Shown: positions 36,331 to 49,224, numbered from the stretch's first letter. The stretch is 64,000 nt of DNA from Kuschelorhynchus macadamiae (GCA_030620095.1 JAUTXW010004485.1:196501-260500), one strand, 5' to 3'. Numbers and translations: made by a program. The notes: generated from the letters alone by a model not told the origin.

Positions 36331-37200
36331 CAGTGTTTTTATATTTATCGAAAAGGCTAAGATGTTCTGGTACCCTAGTGAAAATCCTTCTGCCTGATTG
36401 TCGAACATATACAGCAGAACAATCTCCACAGTCCAAAGAGTAGACCCCTGATTTTAAGAGATGTTCAAATGAATTTTTATGTCTTAGGGTGTTTTTGGTC
36501 ATTACTAGTACCCCATTTTTTTATGTCTCTTACACAATGAATTCACTAATGAGATATTGTTATTTTTTGTTTTAAAAGCAATTGTTTTAAAAGACATCTA
36601 AATGTTTGAAAAACTTCGCCACCTGCATTGAAATATTATCAAAAAATGTTAAACCTTTTAAGCATTTCTTAAGTGTTGGTTTAGAGTGAATAATATTAAA
36701 GGAAAGTTTTTCTCCCTTACTAGTGCTGGTAGAGCAATTTTGTCTAGTAAACTCTTTACCAAGTTAATGCATTCGTTGTGGCTATGCTGGGGAACAAATT
36801 TTTTACATCTAAGGAAATTAATATTGCATCATGCGGAATGTCAACATTTTTGAGGCACTGCGTCAAATCCACCGAATTTTTTGTAGAGTAAGTATTCTGA
36901 AAACCCGTAACCTCTCTTAAAACTTTATTTAACCACGAATACAAACGATAAGAGGTTAAGTCAACAAAAGACACCATGGGTCTGATAGGGTTGCCCTCTT
37001 TGTGTACCTTAGGTAAACCGTAGAGCAAAGGCGTTCTAGGATTCATAGGATACAAATTATATTTCGAGGTTTTAAAATATTCTAAAGTTACCAACGTTTG
37101 ATCAAGAACACCTTTAACCTTAACAAAGAGTTTGTGGGATCACTATTGATACTCTGGAACTCACCAGAGTTCGGGAAGTGTACAACTTTCTTCTGAAGAA
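36331..37200 (-). pseudogene. Penelope-like element C relic (RT fragment and GIY-YIG)
   Basis: On the minus strand, 37200-36756 encodes the RT fingers and palm start (EFQSINSDPTNSL, then LLYGLPKVHKEGNPIRPMVS, SLDVKNLFPSI). The YVDD part is missing. A GIY-YIG segment lies at 36502-36311: HLLKSGVYSLDCGDCSAVYV followed by SGRRIFTRVPEHL, with V-R-Q where V-G-Q is usual. The sequence differs clearly from PLE-A and PLE-B, so it is a separate lineage. Confidence 0.75.
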
Positions 37201-38831
37201 AGCCTGAAAACTCTACCTATTAGATTAATTTCAAATTTTGTACAAACATTAAGTGTGACGTAAAGATAAACTGGTAAAGTTGTGTTAGGAATTAAAGATA
37301 GCGAAATAAAATGGCGGCCAAATAAAATTTTCAAAAAAATTAACGTAAAAAAGTCTTATTCAATTGACCTTAAATTTTGCAAAAAAATAGTGATATATAA
37401 GAATAAACTGGTACGAATTCAACATGACGTAACAAAATGTCAGTGTGTGTTAATAAAAAACTACTTATCGCATTTATTTAGGTAGAAACTGGTAAAATAT
37501 TGATGGAACAAAATGGCGACTAATAAAAATATTTGACAAGACAGTATATATGAGTTACTAATTGTCTATCAACTGAACTAAATCATATTTCATATTTAAC
37601 TATTCCTAATAGAAAAAAAAGATTCATTTTTTGAATTAGACCTGATGAAAAAGACCCGAAGTCGTCCAGCACTATATCCTTACAATTGAATTAGATTTGC
37701 TATTTCCGAATGGAAAAGCAGTAACGGAAGAAAGAAAGAAAGATTTGATAGCTTTACTAAATTACGCACCCCCAAACTACCACAATTTTTTCGAATACTG
37801 AAAGTAAATAACAAAGTCGATACCGAACTTGCAAATCGAGCGACAGAGAGTAAGGTTGAAGAATATGAGGATCTCAGTGTAAAATAACATTATCTCGTAT
37901 ATTCTTATACATTTTGTCACTCTTATTATTCGTAACACTGTTTGAAAATTCTTTTTGTTTTGTAAGAGCCAAAAATATCATTAAGAAAGATATATTTAAT
38001 AAGAAAAATAGCAAAAAATATTTTCAGTATACACATATAAAAAATAAGGTCGCTGCCTTGTATATCCTTACATTTTTGTTAAACAAACCATTAACAGATT
38101 TTTTTATTATTAAAAATTACAAAGTGAATATAAAAGCAGTAGTAGTTTAGACTGAACCGGTTATCTTTTAAATCCAACCGAATAAAATATTCCTTCTGTT
38201 TTAATACAATTTTGAATTTACTCTTGGATTGTAAAATACCGGGTATCTCAAAGTCTGTCGACCCACTTAAACTTACGACGTTTGATATCCAAATAAAAGA
38301 TTTGCCATTGTGGTTCATGTGGCATCGGCATGCGGGCATCCAGGCTTGTTGTCGACTTAAGTTAAACAAAAGGAAGTCGAAAGACATTTATAGGGGATTT
38401 TTACGGATTTTTTTATATATAAAGTAATAAAAGGCTACTTCAGATAAATGTAAAAGTTTATCCAGAAACAAAATACATCCTACGAATTATCCTATGTTAT
38501 TTTGCTTTGTCAATGCGAAGTTTGTTTCCAAAGATTACTAATTACTAAACATATGATTGACTTAGGATTGTTTTAGAGTGTATTCGAGGTTAAACTAATT
38601 TATAGTAATATTCATTCGAAATTAATACAATTTAATATTTTGACACACGTATTTAGCATTAAGAGATGCAAATATACACGTACAAGGTTTTTTATTTATT
38701 TTGTTTAACATCCTAAGTATTATAATCTCAAAAGAAAAATACTGTCTTTCTGATTTCAAAAATTTATACATTGTTGATATTTTGATGACCTGCTTTCGAA
38801 ATATCTGACTTTAAATTATAGCATTATTGCA
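37201..38831. other. Non-coding stretch with a hammerhead-like motif
   Basis: CCTGATGAAAAAGACCCGAA at 37641-37660, followed by GTCGTCC, resembles the CUGAUGA / CGAA / GUC core order of hammerhead ribozymes found in Penelope-like elements. It lies upstream of PLE-C in opposite orientation, as at the inverted ends of PLE-A and PLE-B. Stem pairing was not established. No coding domain is recognised in the rest. Confidence 0.35.
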
Positions 38832-41279
38832 TTAACTCTTTGAAGTACCTTGGTCGACAATTTGAACCACCTTTTTGCTGACCTTTCCAGCATGGTGGTT
38901 GATGAAACGTACCACTTAAATCAAAGTTATTTTTGTTGTGTATGTCGGTTTAATAACCGTCCCGCATTTGATTGGCTTATGATCCATCGCCTGACGCAAA
39001 TTCCTGAAACGTTGGCGGTTGCGTTCACGATTTTGTGTGGTTATTTACGTTTCACGTACTCCGTAGTGATTTGAGGTTATTGTTTTTATGAGAAAAGTGT
39101 TGTTTTTTATTCAAAAGTGGCTTTATTTATGATTTTTATGTAAAAACCAACTATAAAGGTGAGTTAATATACATGTTAGATGTTTGTGATATTTGAACTA
39201 CGAGTTTTGTTGGTTTCTTTTAGTGTTTAAAAACTGTACCACCGTACAGTTGGAAACATGAACCGACGGCAGGATCCACTCACTTTCAATTTGATAGGCA
39301 TGACAGAAAATGAACTCTATGATGAAATAGATGCAATCGAAAATGATTGTGCCTCAATCCCTTCCGATTGTGACTCGGAGGCTGATGGTGACGAGTCAGA
39401 AAGTGAAGGTTGTTCTTCAGCTGCTATGTTTGATCATCCCGAGGTTGCCGAAATTGTGGTGTCTGAGTATGAAGAAGACGAGCCTTCCTCTTCAGATGAA
39501 TGGGATGCAGAGGATTTAGTGCCGCTATTTACTCTAGCAAAACGATGGAAAAAAAGTTTGGTCACTACTTGGAATAAATGCGTTTCTACTATGAAGACTC
39601 CTGATCCATTCACTTCGGATGTCGGTCTGTCGAATTCAATTCGAGATCGTGCTAGCCTAAATCCTTATGAGGCGTTTAATCTTTTTTTTACCGACGAACT
39701 TTTGACTGATGTTGTGTTTCAAACTAATCTCTATGCAGAGCAAACATTTCAAACCAAGGGTAAAGCATATACTCAAACACATGTTGACGAACTCAAGACA
39801 TTTTTGGGTATAAATATTCTTATGGGCATTAAAAAATACCCAAGTTACCGTGATCATTGGAGTTCTTCACCAGACCTTCACGATCCCTACATAAGTAAGC
39901 TTATGAGAGTTCATAGATTTGGTTGGATTCTTTCGAACCTTCACCTAAATGACAACAGCATAATGCCACCACGTGGCTCAGCCAATTATGATAAACTTTA
40001 TAAAGTACGGCCCCTTCTCAATCACCTTAAAACTAATTTTCAATCATGCTTACAGCCCCATGAAAATATCGCCGTCGACGAGTCAATGATAAAATTTAAG
40101 GGGCGATCTTCGCTAAAACAATACTTACCAAAAAAACCCATAAAAAGGGGATACAAAGTGTGGATTTTAGCGGCTGAAACAGGGTATTGTTGGAATTTTC
40201 GTTAAGAATTTAGCTACTCCAATTGAAAAAAAAAATCACAAAATATATTTTGACAATTTTTTCTTATCCGTAAAGCTAATGGAGGATCTTTTAGACTTAA
40301 AACTATATGCATGTGGAACAGTAAATGTATCCATAAAAAATTTGCCTAATTTCACTAATGATAAAAATTTAAAAAGAGGGGAGTATGAATGGTTTATAAG
40401 CGATAGTGAATTGAGTGCTGTGAAATGGCGTGACAAGAAATCCGTGCATATGTTATCTAATTACCATGACCCTACAGTTGTTACTCAAGTAAAAAGGAAA
40501 GAGAAAGATGGCACTGCGATGCATATTCTTTGCCCTTTTTTACTTAGTGATTATAATAAACACATGAACTTTGTGGACAAATTCGATCAAATGCGATCAT
40601 ATTATGGGCTTGATCGAAAAAGCCACAAGTGGTGGCATCGCATATTCTTTTTCTTTCTGGATACGGCAATAACAAATGCCTTTATAATATATAAACTATA
40701 CCATAAAGAAAATGCTAAAATTTCTCTCAAAGAATTCCGAAGACAGGTTTCAGAAGGCTTAGTTGCCAAAACATTGGTTCAAAAATTATACAAAAGAAAC
40801 ATGTCTACGGAATTATCAGTCGCCATTAGTTCTCATAAGCCCACAGTATCGACCGCCGTTAGAAGAGCAGAAAGTGCACATCAGCCAATGAGAACCACTC
40901 GTCGAAGATGTGCTTATTGTAGCTCGAAAAAAAAAGATGTTCGTACCAATTGGCAATGCAGTGTTTGCGCCATGCCATTATGTTTAGGAAAAACCAAAAC
41001 TTGTTTCCAATCTTATCATGCTAAAACTTAATATGTTTTTAGAATATATTGTTTATTTATATATGATATTCTTAATTTTGTTAAAGTATGGTGGTGCAAG
41101 AAATAAACCACCCAATCTAAGTACTTTTGCAGTATATGTATATTTTTATATATGTGTATTAGTGTTCCAATATACTTATTTGAAAGAAATACACCACAAT
41201 TTGTATATTTTTCAAATGTTTTTTTTCTCGTACCGCTAGGGTTTTTTTTAAGCCGAATTCCCGTACCTCAAAGAGTTAA
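38832..41279 (+). mobile_element. piggyBac-type transposon between TTAA sites
   Basis: TTAA at 38832-38835 is followed by CTCTTTGAAGTACC. The right end, GTACCTCAAAGAG, is followed by TTAA at 41276-41279. These are inverted repeats with the TTAA duplication diagnostic of piggyBac. Length about 2.44 kb with a single transposase gene. Confidence 0.92.
39258..41031 (+). pseudogene. piggyBac transposase, one frameshift/deletion
   Basis: ATG 39258 opens an acidic N-terminus (DSEADGDESESEG, YEEDEPSSSDEWD). The DDE_Tnp_1_7 domain follows, with FLGINILMGIKKYPSYRDHW and the first catalytic Asp at residue 274 (AVDESMIKFKGR). Near 40200 a shift of frame plus the apparent loss of some codons joins GYCWNF to VKNLATPIEKK. 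The second catalytic Asp is then present (YFDNFF, 40252-40254) and the last in NFVDKFDQMRSYY. The C-terminal Cys-rich zinc finger is intact: CAYC, CSVC, CLGKTKTC. Stop at 41031. Only this lesion separates it from an open gene. Confidence 0.92.
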
Positions 41280-41584
41280 TCGCTCACTATATCAAGGCGG
41301 CCTGGAACACAAACATCTGATTGTAATATTGTCGCTATGACGTTTCAGTATAGATGAACTCATATTGTTATTACAAATTAAAGGGGCAATTTAGAGATTT
41401 TTTGTTATGTGATATACTGAAGAACATAAACATTAAATAATTCCGACCAATTATTCCGATAATTATAGCGCTTTAAAAGAAAAAAAAAAGAAAGACACAT
41501 CAAGACATCCTCCCTGGTTATTTATACAATTAAAAATATTTCTAAAATAATTCAATGTTAATATAGTTGATACTATAATCAGGG
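41280..41584. other. Short non-coding stretch right of piggyBac
   Basis: No recognisable feature. Confidence 0.4.
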
Positions 41585-41910
41585 TAGTCTCTGTTAAGTA
41601 AAAATATTTCATTTTCAACCCTTTGCCTTAATTCTAGTATATTTTGGGGCCTGTCATAGTAGACTTTGTTTTTCAAAATCCCCACAAGAAAAAGATCCAG
41701 TGGTCTTAGATCGGGACAACTGGCCGGCCATCTAATTGTGTGTCAGACCTTCCAATCCGACAATCATAGCGATTATTTTAATATTCGGTGACCTCCACAA
41801 CATTATGAGGCGTGGCGCCATCTTGTTGCCAAATAAGATTATTGTTCCAAATTACTGGCATGTTCTCTAGAAAATTGTCTGCATCATTTTGAATGAATTT
41901 TACAGAAAAA
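41585..41910 (-). pseudogene. Tc1/mariner transposase C-terminal fragment
   Basis: On the minus strand: IWNNNLIWQQDGATPHNVVE (second catalytic Asp) and, after a frame change, DWPASCPDLRPLDLFLVGIL (third catalytic block). KNKVYYDRPQNILELRQRV follows. Truncated at both sides; no ends recognised. A fourth mariner-type lineage in the window. Confidence 0.7.
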
Positions 41911-42100
41911 GGGACATTCGTATATTAGAAACTCTATGCATTTTGTAGAGAAATTAAAAGCAATCCAATTAGATACAAAAACATATCTTAGTAAGTTTCG
42001 ATATAGAATCGCTATTTAGAAACTCCTATAAATGATTAATTTTTCATAATATCATAATTTTTTATATGTGGAAAGGGTAGAATATTTTTTTACGACTTAC

Positions 42101-42330
42101 CTAAATTTTGTATACTAAATTAATTCGCCTATCCTTCATAGCGGCAAATTTATTTATAAGATCTTCAGAACATTGATGAGTTGCCATAATCTCCTCCAGA
42201 AATTCCGTTTGAATTGAACTATTGCCAAGAGAAGTAAGTCTTTTTTGAGATATTGTATTTCTTAAATAAGTTTTTACACGTTTCACAGTGGGCTGGCTGG
42301 GAAAAGTAGGTTGACAAAATAAATTCTATC
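42101..42330 (-). pseudogene. hAT transposase C-terminal dimerisation fragment
   Basis: The minus-strand frame reads TVKRVKTYLRNTISQKRLTS and ends DLINKFAAMKDRRINLVYKI. This matches the last part of hAT transposases of the ZMYM1-like kind (RVKTYLRS...RLSSL...I..FA..K.R). Only about 75 residues remain. Confidence 0.65.
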
Positions 42331-43391
42331 AAAATTTGATTACTTCATGATACGCCTTCAGAGAAGAGAGAGATAAATATTTTTTGAAAAATATCATTTT
42401 AAACCTTTAATTATGCCTGCATTGCAGTTATTGAGGTGTTATTGTTTATTTTTAATTGACGAATAACGAGAAAAGTATTGTTAACCAAAATACACTTTTA
42501 TATTGTTCAAGTATAAATACAATAATTATTGAAATAGGGCGTCAACAAGTAAATAATATATGTAAATACCAATATGTGTTTTTATTAGTATTCTAGGACA
42601 AAAATATTGTAAGGATTAATGCTTCAAAATTAAATCAAATTATAGCCTAAATATTAAAACATTTTTCTTATGGTCATTAAACATTTTTTCAAAAAAACAG
42701 GTCGTATTTAAAAATTTGACTCCTAGGAAAATAGAGAAAACTAATTTTAGTTATAAAATTAATATTATTAAATTAGCAAATTAAATTAATAAATATAACA
42801 TTTTACAAGTTAAAACAGAGACACTGTTACTCAGTTTTAAATAAAATGTGTACGTACGTGTTTTTAAGTAGTTAACGAAATTTCCATTACATCTATATTT
42901 AATATTTGATACAAACAACAGATTATCTTATATGACGTTAAATTTTACGAATATCAATATGTACTGTAATAAAATATTAAGACTAACATGTGATGTAAAC
43001 AAAATCTTCAAATTGATTTTATATTATTAACAACGCGCTTCAATTTTTTTATATAAAAAAGCACAAGATTAAATGCTTGACATCAGTAAATAAACTAAAA
43101 ATCATATCTATACATTAATATTAAAAATAAAAGTACATAGAAGTAGCACAAAAAGCAAAATCAGATTAATATTCAAATTTGAAACAAAAAAATGAAATAA
43201 TTATATGATAATATCGATTTTAATTGGTTTCTACGATAGAAATGTATCTAAAAACTCGCTTGTGTAATATTAATATATTTTTAATTAGTTCTTTAAATAT
43301 ATGTGAGAAACAGAATATATACAATAGACAAAATAATTAATTATTGTGGAAATGAACAGAAAAAAGTAAGAAATGAAGTAATATTAAAACT
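42331..43391. other. Non-coding AT-rich stretch
   Basis: No recognisable coding domain. The left end of the Transib copy presumably lies here, but no clear CACWRTG-type terminus could be paired. Confidence 0.4.
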
Positions 43392-45500
43392 TTATACGCT
43401 TTCTACTTCGTCATATGAATTACTTTCATCACCATCATCATCATCATCATCATCATCATTATCATCATCATCGGGGTTACTAATGCTAGTTATAGAAGGA
43501 CATTTTAACAAAGCTAAAACGTCTACCGGAAAAGCGTTTTTAGACTTCTGAGTGTTTTGTCTAAAACTGTTTATAAGCGGGTCAGATGAGATCAGCAACA
43601 TCCTAAGTAGATCTTTATTCGAGGCATTACGGGATATTTTTTGAGTGTTAAAGTCCCTAAACCTTCGGCAATCTTTGTTACGGGCTTCTTGGGCTTCCTC
43701 CGATAGTTGTCCAATCGGCAAAATAAAATGTTTAATAATATCTGCCCCATGAACAAGAATTTTGTGCACCGTAACAGGCATGTAATACCAGGAATAAAGA
43801 TCTAAGTAGAGTTGCCTAGTATCTGCTGCATATTTTTCAAACATGTCGATCTAAATTTCGTACCCAGATGACAAAGTTTGCAAAAGAACGCTGAGCCTAT
43901 GTATTAGAGTTTCATCCAAACCTGTTATATCTGCAGTTTTTTTTTGGATTTAGAAAGAACTTTCTTGCCGTATTCCCATCATTAGTCGATCCAAACTCTG
44001 GTTTTGGCATATCTACAATTAAGCCCATTTCCACTTTAAATTTTTGTTGAATTTCAGATTTTCTTATTTTTATTTGATTTTTTTCTTCTTCGCCTTTCAC
44101 CAGCCATTTCTGAATACAAAGCTTATAGCTAACATGCAACAAGCATTCAAAACACCTGATCCAAGCGTGCAATGTAGAGATGCCAAAACCATAGTTAATA
44201 CAACTTTTGGTGCCTATTTCCATATTCATAGTTTTGGGAGTGGCGCCACAGATATAACAAGTTTGAGATGATTTGGTGTTGCTCAGTGAATTGCAAACTT
44301 TACCATCGACCATGGTTGAATGTAGCTCGTGATGAATATTTATTTCCATGTTCTCAATTGTGATTTTAGTCGGCCTTAAACTTGCTATTTGGTTTTGAAT
44401 TTGTTCAAATACTGTTCTATCATGAGTTTCCTTCTCAAAAAAAAATTTTATTGGACGGCACAATCTAGTCGAAGATGTCCTATTGTTTTGCCAAACGTAT
44501 ACCTGTTGATTATTTTGGGGATGTAGTTTAATAATTACAAAGGAGAAAATAAATAAGTATTCGTCGTTAGAGTTTGGGTTGTTAAATTTTTGTTTATATC
44601 TGCTGTGCCCGGAACTTCCGTCACAGCCCCATTTACTAACTAAATTAAAATTAATAACCCCGGATGATACTAAACGATTTATTACTGGTTCTTGTACTAT
44701 TGCAAGCCGTTTTGCGGTATGATCAAGCAAAGCTTGAAGAGAAATTTCAGCTCGTGTATCAGTGATTCTAATAAACTCGTCTGAAGGACAACAATCTGAT
44801 TTTGCTTTTTGTAAACTATAATATGACGGATAAAGAATATGTCCTACATCTACTGCTCTTTTTCTCAATAAAATATAACTTTGTTTCGATAACTTTAGTC
44901 TACATACAATGCCAAAGCCTCCTCTTTGTTATACTGGCGCATAACATTTTTCCGCGTATCTTTCTCACGCCTTAAATGTTTAATAACTGTATCGCGTTGA
45001 GGAGAAGCACTACTTAACTCCTTAACTATATTTGCGGCATCTCTACGTCCCGAATTTCTAATCGCTACTTGTGCCGCAAAAGTTATTTCTTCGTAACTGG
45101 ACTGGACAAGTAAATGCTCCACTTTTCGTTTCTTTGTCCTAAAGCAGCACGAACCTTGTATTGCCTTGTTTGGCCGTCCAGGAACTTGATTTTCTGAGTT
45201 TATCTCCTCTGCATTGCCGTTACTATCAGAACTACTATTTTCAAAAATCAAATCTTCTTTACTTAGCCAATTTTCGTAATTTTTTAAAAATACGTTTAAT
45301 TTTCTTGAAGATCGTTCCCATCTCTCGCTAATATGTTGAGAACACAGTTTTATATTTGTTTTCCATTCTTCTTCTATCTCTTTAGAAACTATATGTAAAT
45401 TTAGGGTCTCTTTTACAAAAGCAAGTAAGGTACTATTTCTGTTGACTTTAGCCGTCATTCGCCACTTTTCAAAAAATACGCGTCTTGATATAGTCCCCAT
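43392..45500 (-). pseudogene. Transib transposase 1 (RAG1-like), frameshifted
   Basis: Minus strand. N-terminal frame 45500-44895 with a GRPNK motif in the position of RAG1's GGRPR. Core frame 44868-43912: KWGCDGSSGHSRYKQKF (first catalytic Asp), STMVDGK (second), CYICG zinc ligands, LHAWIRCFE and STNDGNTARKFF. C-terminal frame 43844-43392: TVHKILVHG (zinc His pair) and LSEEAQEARNK (catalytic Glu). Breaks: one base near 44893, one in a homopolymer near 43933-43941, and TAG near 43852. The C-terminus ends in a poly-Asp tail encoded by an (ATC)n repeat at about 43430-43472. Related to 51170-53017 but clearly diverged. Terminal repeats not found. Confidence 0.88.
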
Positions 45501-46759
45501 GGTATCTGAATCAAATGAGAAAAAACCTCTTATCGCAAAAAACGCAAAAAAAACTTTATGTACTTAAAACCGTAACAGAGTAACCTATTAATTTTTCCAA
45601 AAATAAGTTTGGAACATTTTGGTACAAGTACGATTTTATATCTACAAAACTAGGAAACTATAATTTTTTTACTTACTTTAGCAGCAATCACTAACATCAA
45701 CAACACTTCTCTTAAATAATCAATAATCCCATTAAAAATTAATGTATTTGACATTTAAGTGTCAATACGTTATGTTATTATTGACAAGGGTCATATTTTC
45801 AAAGCCTACTAGGCCATATTTTGAAATGTACCATAAATATAAAGATTAATACGACTACTATTTGCAAATGATATGTTTATTTATTTGTAATAAATAGAAA
45901 TTTACTTATATATTAAAATATATGATATGGTTTATATAGGGTGTTTTACATTATTTTACCGTATCTAACATTAAATTTTTGACGGGTACTTTTTTCAAGC
46001 TAGTTTTGATAAACAGCCCTCTGTGCGTTTGAGGCAAGAAAAACTTCTTTCCACTGAAGCACTTGTCGACGGTATTGTCAAAATAAGGGAAAACAGTTTA
46101 TATGCTTCGGTAAAAATATATTTATTTTTTTCACTTGCTCTTGCAGCGATATATTCCAATTACTGTCATTGGCAAAAATAAGACCAAGCTCATTTTTTTA
46201 AGTCATTGACTTTTTCAAAATATTTCTCCACATAACTGTAACAAATTTGTAACAGTTTAATTTTGTTATAAGTGCATTTCATTTAACAGTTTAACTTTGT
46301 TATAAGTGCATTTCATTGTATGATTAATTTAATATTATAATCTACTACTTTAGTATTAAGTTTAGTGATTAATATGTACGCCTTGTTGGTTTGATACCTT
46401 AGATTTTAGTAGTTTTCTTATTAGATGCGGTTACATTGTTCATATTTAAGCGAAATATAAATTCAACACAACATTTGCAGCAAATTTCGGTACACACAGT
46501 GTCACCTCTCGATAAGTAGTTAATTTTGTACCTATATCTGAACTCAAGTTATAAAGGAATAATTTTCAGTAAATGGCATAAGTTTAGCGTTCGTTCATAG
46601 ATGTCGCCAAAAAAAAATCAGTTCAAATATAATTGTTCGATTTATTTAATTTTGCCGAATTTAATAATTATATAATGTATAAGAAAAACTTCAAATAACA
46701 CTTTAGACAAACTATTTATTTCCCATATATTTTACAGAGTAGATATAAATTAAATTTTA
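45501..46759. other. Non-coding stretch right of Transib 1
   Basis: Presumed 5' flank of the Transib copy, followed by AT-rich sequence with TATAGGGTGTTTTAC near 45938. No domain recognised and no Transib-type terminus paired with confidence. Confidence 0.4.
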
Positions 46760-47242
46760 TTAATTTTGAAAACCTGATTTCGAGTCCTTTATACAAGTCT
46801 TGGAATTTTCGTTTTCTTTGGCTAGATATGCTGCATTTTTAGATTCGAGCGTGTATTTTGAATAACTCTTCTGTCGCTGTAAAAAAAACCAAATCATTAG
46901 TACCCCAATAAATTCTTTGATATAAAGTCGATATTATGTATTAATATTGAACTGTAAATACTTGTATAAAAAAAAGGTTGCCTTGATAAATATTTTTTTT
47001 CAGATATACATAGGATTATTTTTAGACTATATTTTCTCTTAAATCTACATTTTATTATTCGTGTTTCCTTTTGCTGTGAATATGTAACATATAGTTAGAC
47101 ATAAATAAACCAAAGGTATTTCTCGATTCAATATTAATATTCTTACCTTTTTTTTTCCTGAGACTATATAAACTACAGCCTTCTTATAATTTCTATCAAT
47201 GTTTGATATTCCGAAATTCAGATCGACTTTTGTTTTGTCCAT
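46760..47242 (-). CDS. Hypothetical small two-exon gene (70 residues), not recognised
   Basis: Exon 1 (47242-47147) begins ATG GAC AAA ACA and ends GGA AAA AAA AAG. A GT-AG intron of 270 bases follows (47146-46877; donor GTAAGA, acceptor TTTTTTTACAG), and exon 2 (46876-46760) ends in TAA. An AATAAA-type signal directly follows the stop. The splice keeps frame, giving KKK-RQKSYSKYTLESKN; exon 2 is basic and polar. No domain is recognised. It could be a small host gene, one end of a larger gene, or a transposon ORF1-like relic. Support is only the consistent splice sites and signal, so confidence is low. Confidence 0.3.
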
Positions 47243-49224
47243 AGTTGCATAATTACTTGGAGCTTAATATAAACTGAAATTTCGTTACGTCTGCGTCTGA
47301 TGCATTTCCTAAAATAGTTAATAATTGTGTGGATAAATTCCTATTTTATGGTTAAATAATGAGTTTATACAGTTGGGAAAATTCTATTAAATTAAACTCA
47401 ACTTACGTTTCATTTTTATGACATTTAACTACTCCTGCATTAGCACATCATTTTTTTTTGACTCTTTGGTACTCTACTCCGGACTAATATTTGACTTTTT
47501 GAGTGGTCCTTTTCCATTAGTACTAGAGTAATTAATTAAATATTATTTGTTTATTTACGTTTCCATTTCACCTAGGCGTTGCTTTTAAATTTCAGGTTAG
47601 TTGTTTCTGTCAATGTTATTATTGCGTCGTCTCGGAACTTTTCGGATCTATTCGGCTAAGACTTCCATATTAACTTATTCTCGGAACCCTCCATCCGGTA
47701 CTTCCTCATATCCAGAGCGCAGGCATCTTTTTCGCTGTTGCCAAGTGTATTCTTGCATTATTTCCTGTATCTTTCTCAACCAATGGAGAGTCGTTTTTCT
47801 TGTCTAACATGTTAATCATATCCTTGTTTTATTCCGTCTATGTGCTCTTTTGGCAAGGTTGTTAGCACCTGACATATTCTAGCCAATGGTATTCCGCCAC
47901 CTTAATTAACTAAAGTTCTAGACGGAAAAGAAGCTGGGGGAACACATTTTTCACTTTTCTGGTCACCTGCAGATAAACCACAGGTCTTCAGCGCGGGTCT
48001 GAGGAAATAATCCAGGAAAATCTTAGAAATCCGTTAGCGGGATTTTTCCTCAACACCGCAATAGTTTTTCGGGCACATTATAGTTTGCACTGTGAGTGTT
48101 ATTTTTCGTGCTAGAAAATCTCTCTAAGAGAGGATTTGACCTGAAGATTGGACCAGACCACCATTTTCCATGCCCTTGTACTTGGCACGTGAAACCACCT
48201 TTTGACTAGAACTAAGTGACCCTATTGGATAGGTAATTTGCTTTAATATCATTTATCCTGAAAAGGGTATCTTTTTTTCTTAAATTTTGCTTTTCGCAAT
48301 TTGGTAACTTTTCTCATTTTTTTTTTTTTTTGGAATTAACTTTTGCTCGGGTGAGGCGATTATTTTTTTTGATGCAACAGGGGCCAACTGTAAGTCACAG
48401 TCCTAATTTCAGTCAGGGGCTAATTGCAACTGCAAGTCACAGACAATTTCAAGCCACAAACTTAACTTCAAGACTCGGGACTAATCCCATGTCACGGGCC
48501 TAGTTAGGAGCGCTAGGTGCTGCTGGATTTGGTGACACTTATTGTTTACTTTTTTCCTTATACCGTAACTGATAACATACTTATTGTTTATATTTTTTTT
48601 TCTTTTATACAGTAATAGATAAATAGATTTTTATTTTTCTTAACTTCATGTGTGTGTTTTATTTAGCTCACTCTTTTTCTCAAGATCAAGGGGCTTTCCA
48701 ATTTAAGCCGTTATAAATTGGTGGCGCTCATTTCTTTCTTTTTTCGTTTAAGATTTCTTAAGTTTTCCCACGCCCTACTCTCCGGGTTAATTGAGCTAGG
48801 GCATCTACATTGCACGCTCTGTTGACCACGAGCTGTAATATTGATACCATTTTGTGATCGAAATAATTTAAAATTAAACAGTAATAATAATTATTAAATA
48901 AGAGCGTAGCAATCTTGCACCTTGGTTTTGAGAAAATCAAGGGTGACAAATTTTCAAACGGGCCAGACGGAAAATTTAAACTATATCCGGAAAATTTAGC
49001 AGTCTTGAAAGCTTAGTGTGATTTTCATTAAAATATGGCCCAATACTTCATAAAAAAGGGTTCTATACTTAGCCCTAATTTCTTCAGGTGAAAGCTTAGC
49101 AAGCTCACGTTTGAATTCAAAATCGTTCATCTCATCTCACCTAAAAATCCTTTCACAAACAGGATTGATTTTTCATCAGATTTGTCACAGTTTGTAATAA
49201 ATTCAAAGACTTCTTTTAATTTAT
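47243..49224. other. Non-coding stretch with short tandem repeats
   Basis: At 48537-48624 two diverged tandem copies of about 42 bases begin ACTTATTGTTTA. At about 48380-48510 there are imperfect repeats around GTCACAG and GGGGCTAATT. A minus-strand stretch near 49130-49000 reads MNDFEFKRELAKLSPEEIRA but was not assigned. No complete gene seen. Confidence 0.4.

Noticed and set aside
42284..42290. CACAGTG, resembling a Transib/RSS heptamer left of Transib 1
   Set aside because: It lies within the reading frame of a hAT C-terminal fragment and no inverted partner was found on the other side of the Transib gene.
43303..43551. Plus-strand frame rich in Ser opposite Transib 1
   Set aside because: It is the complement of the (ATC)n repeat that encodes the poly-Asp tail.
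47601..47807. 68-residue open frame in a less AT-rich patch
   Set aside because: No domain, no splice or poly(A) signals, and length within chance expectation.
48340..48640. Possible LTR retrotransposon leader or primer-binding site (TTTGGTGACACTT)
   Set aside because: No paired LTRs, gag or pol sequence nearby; only short imperfect repeats.
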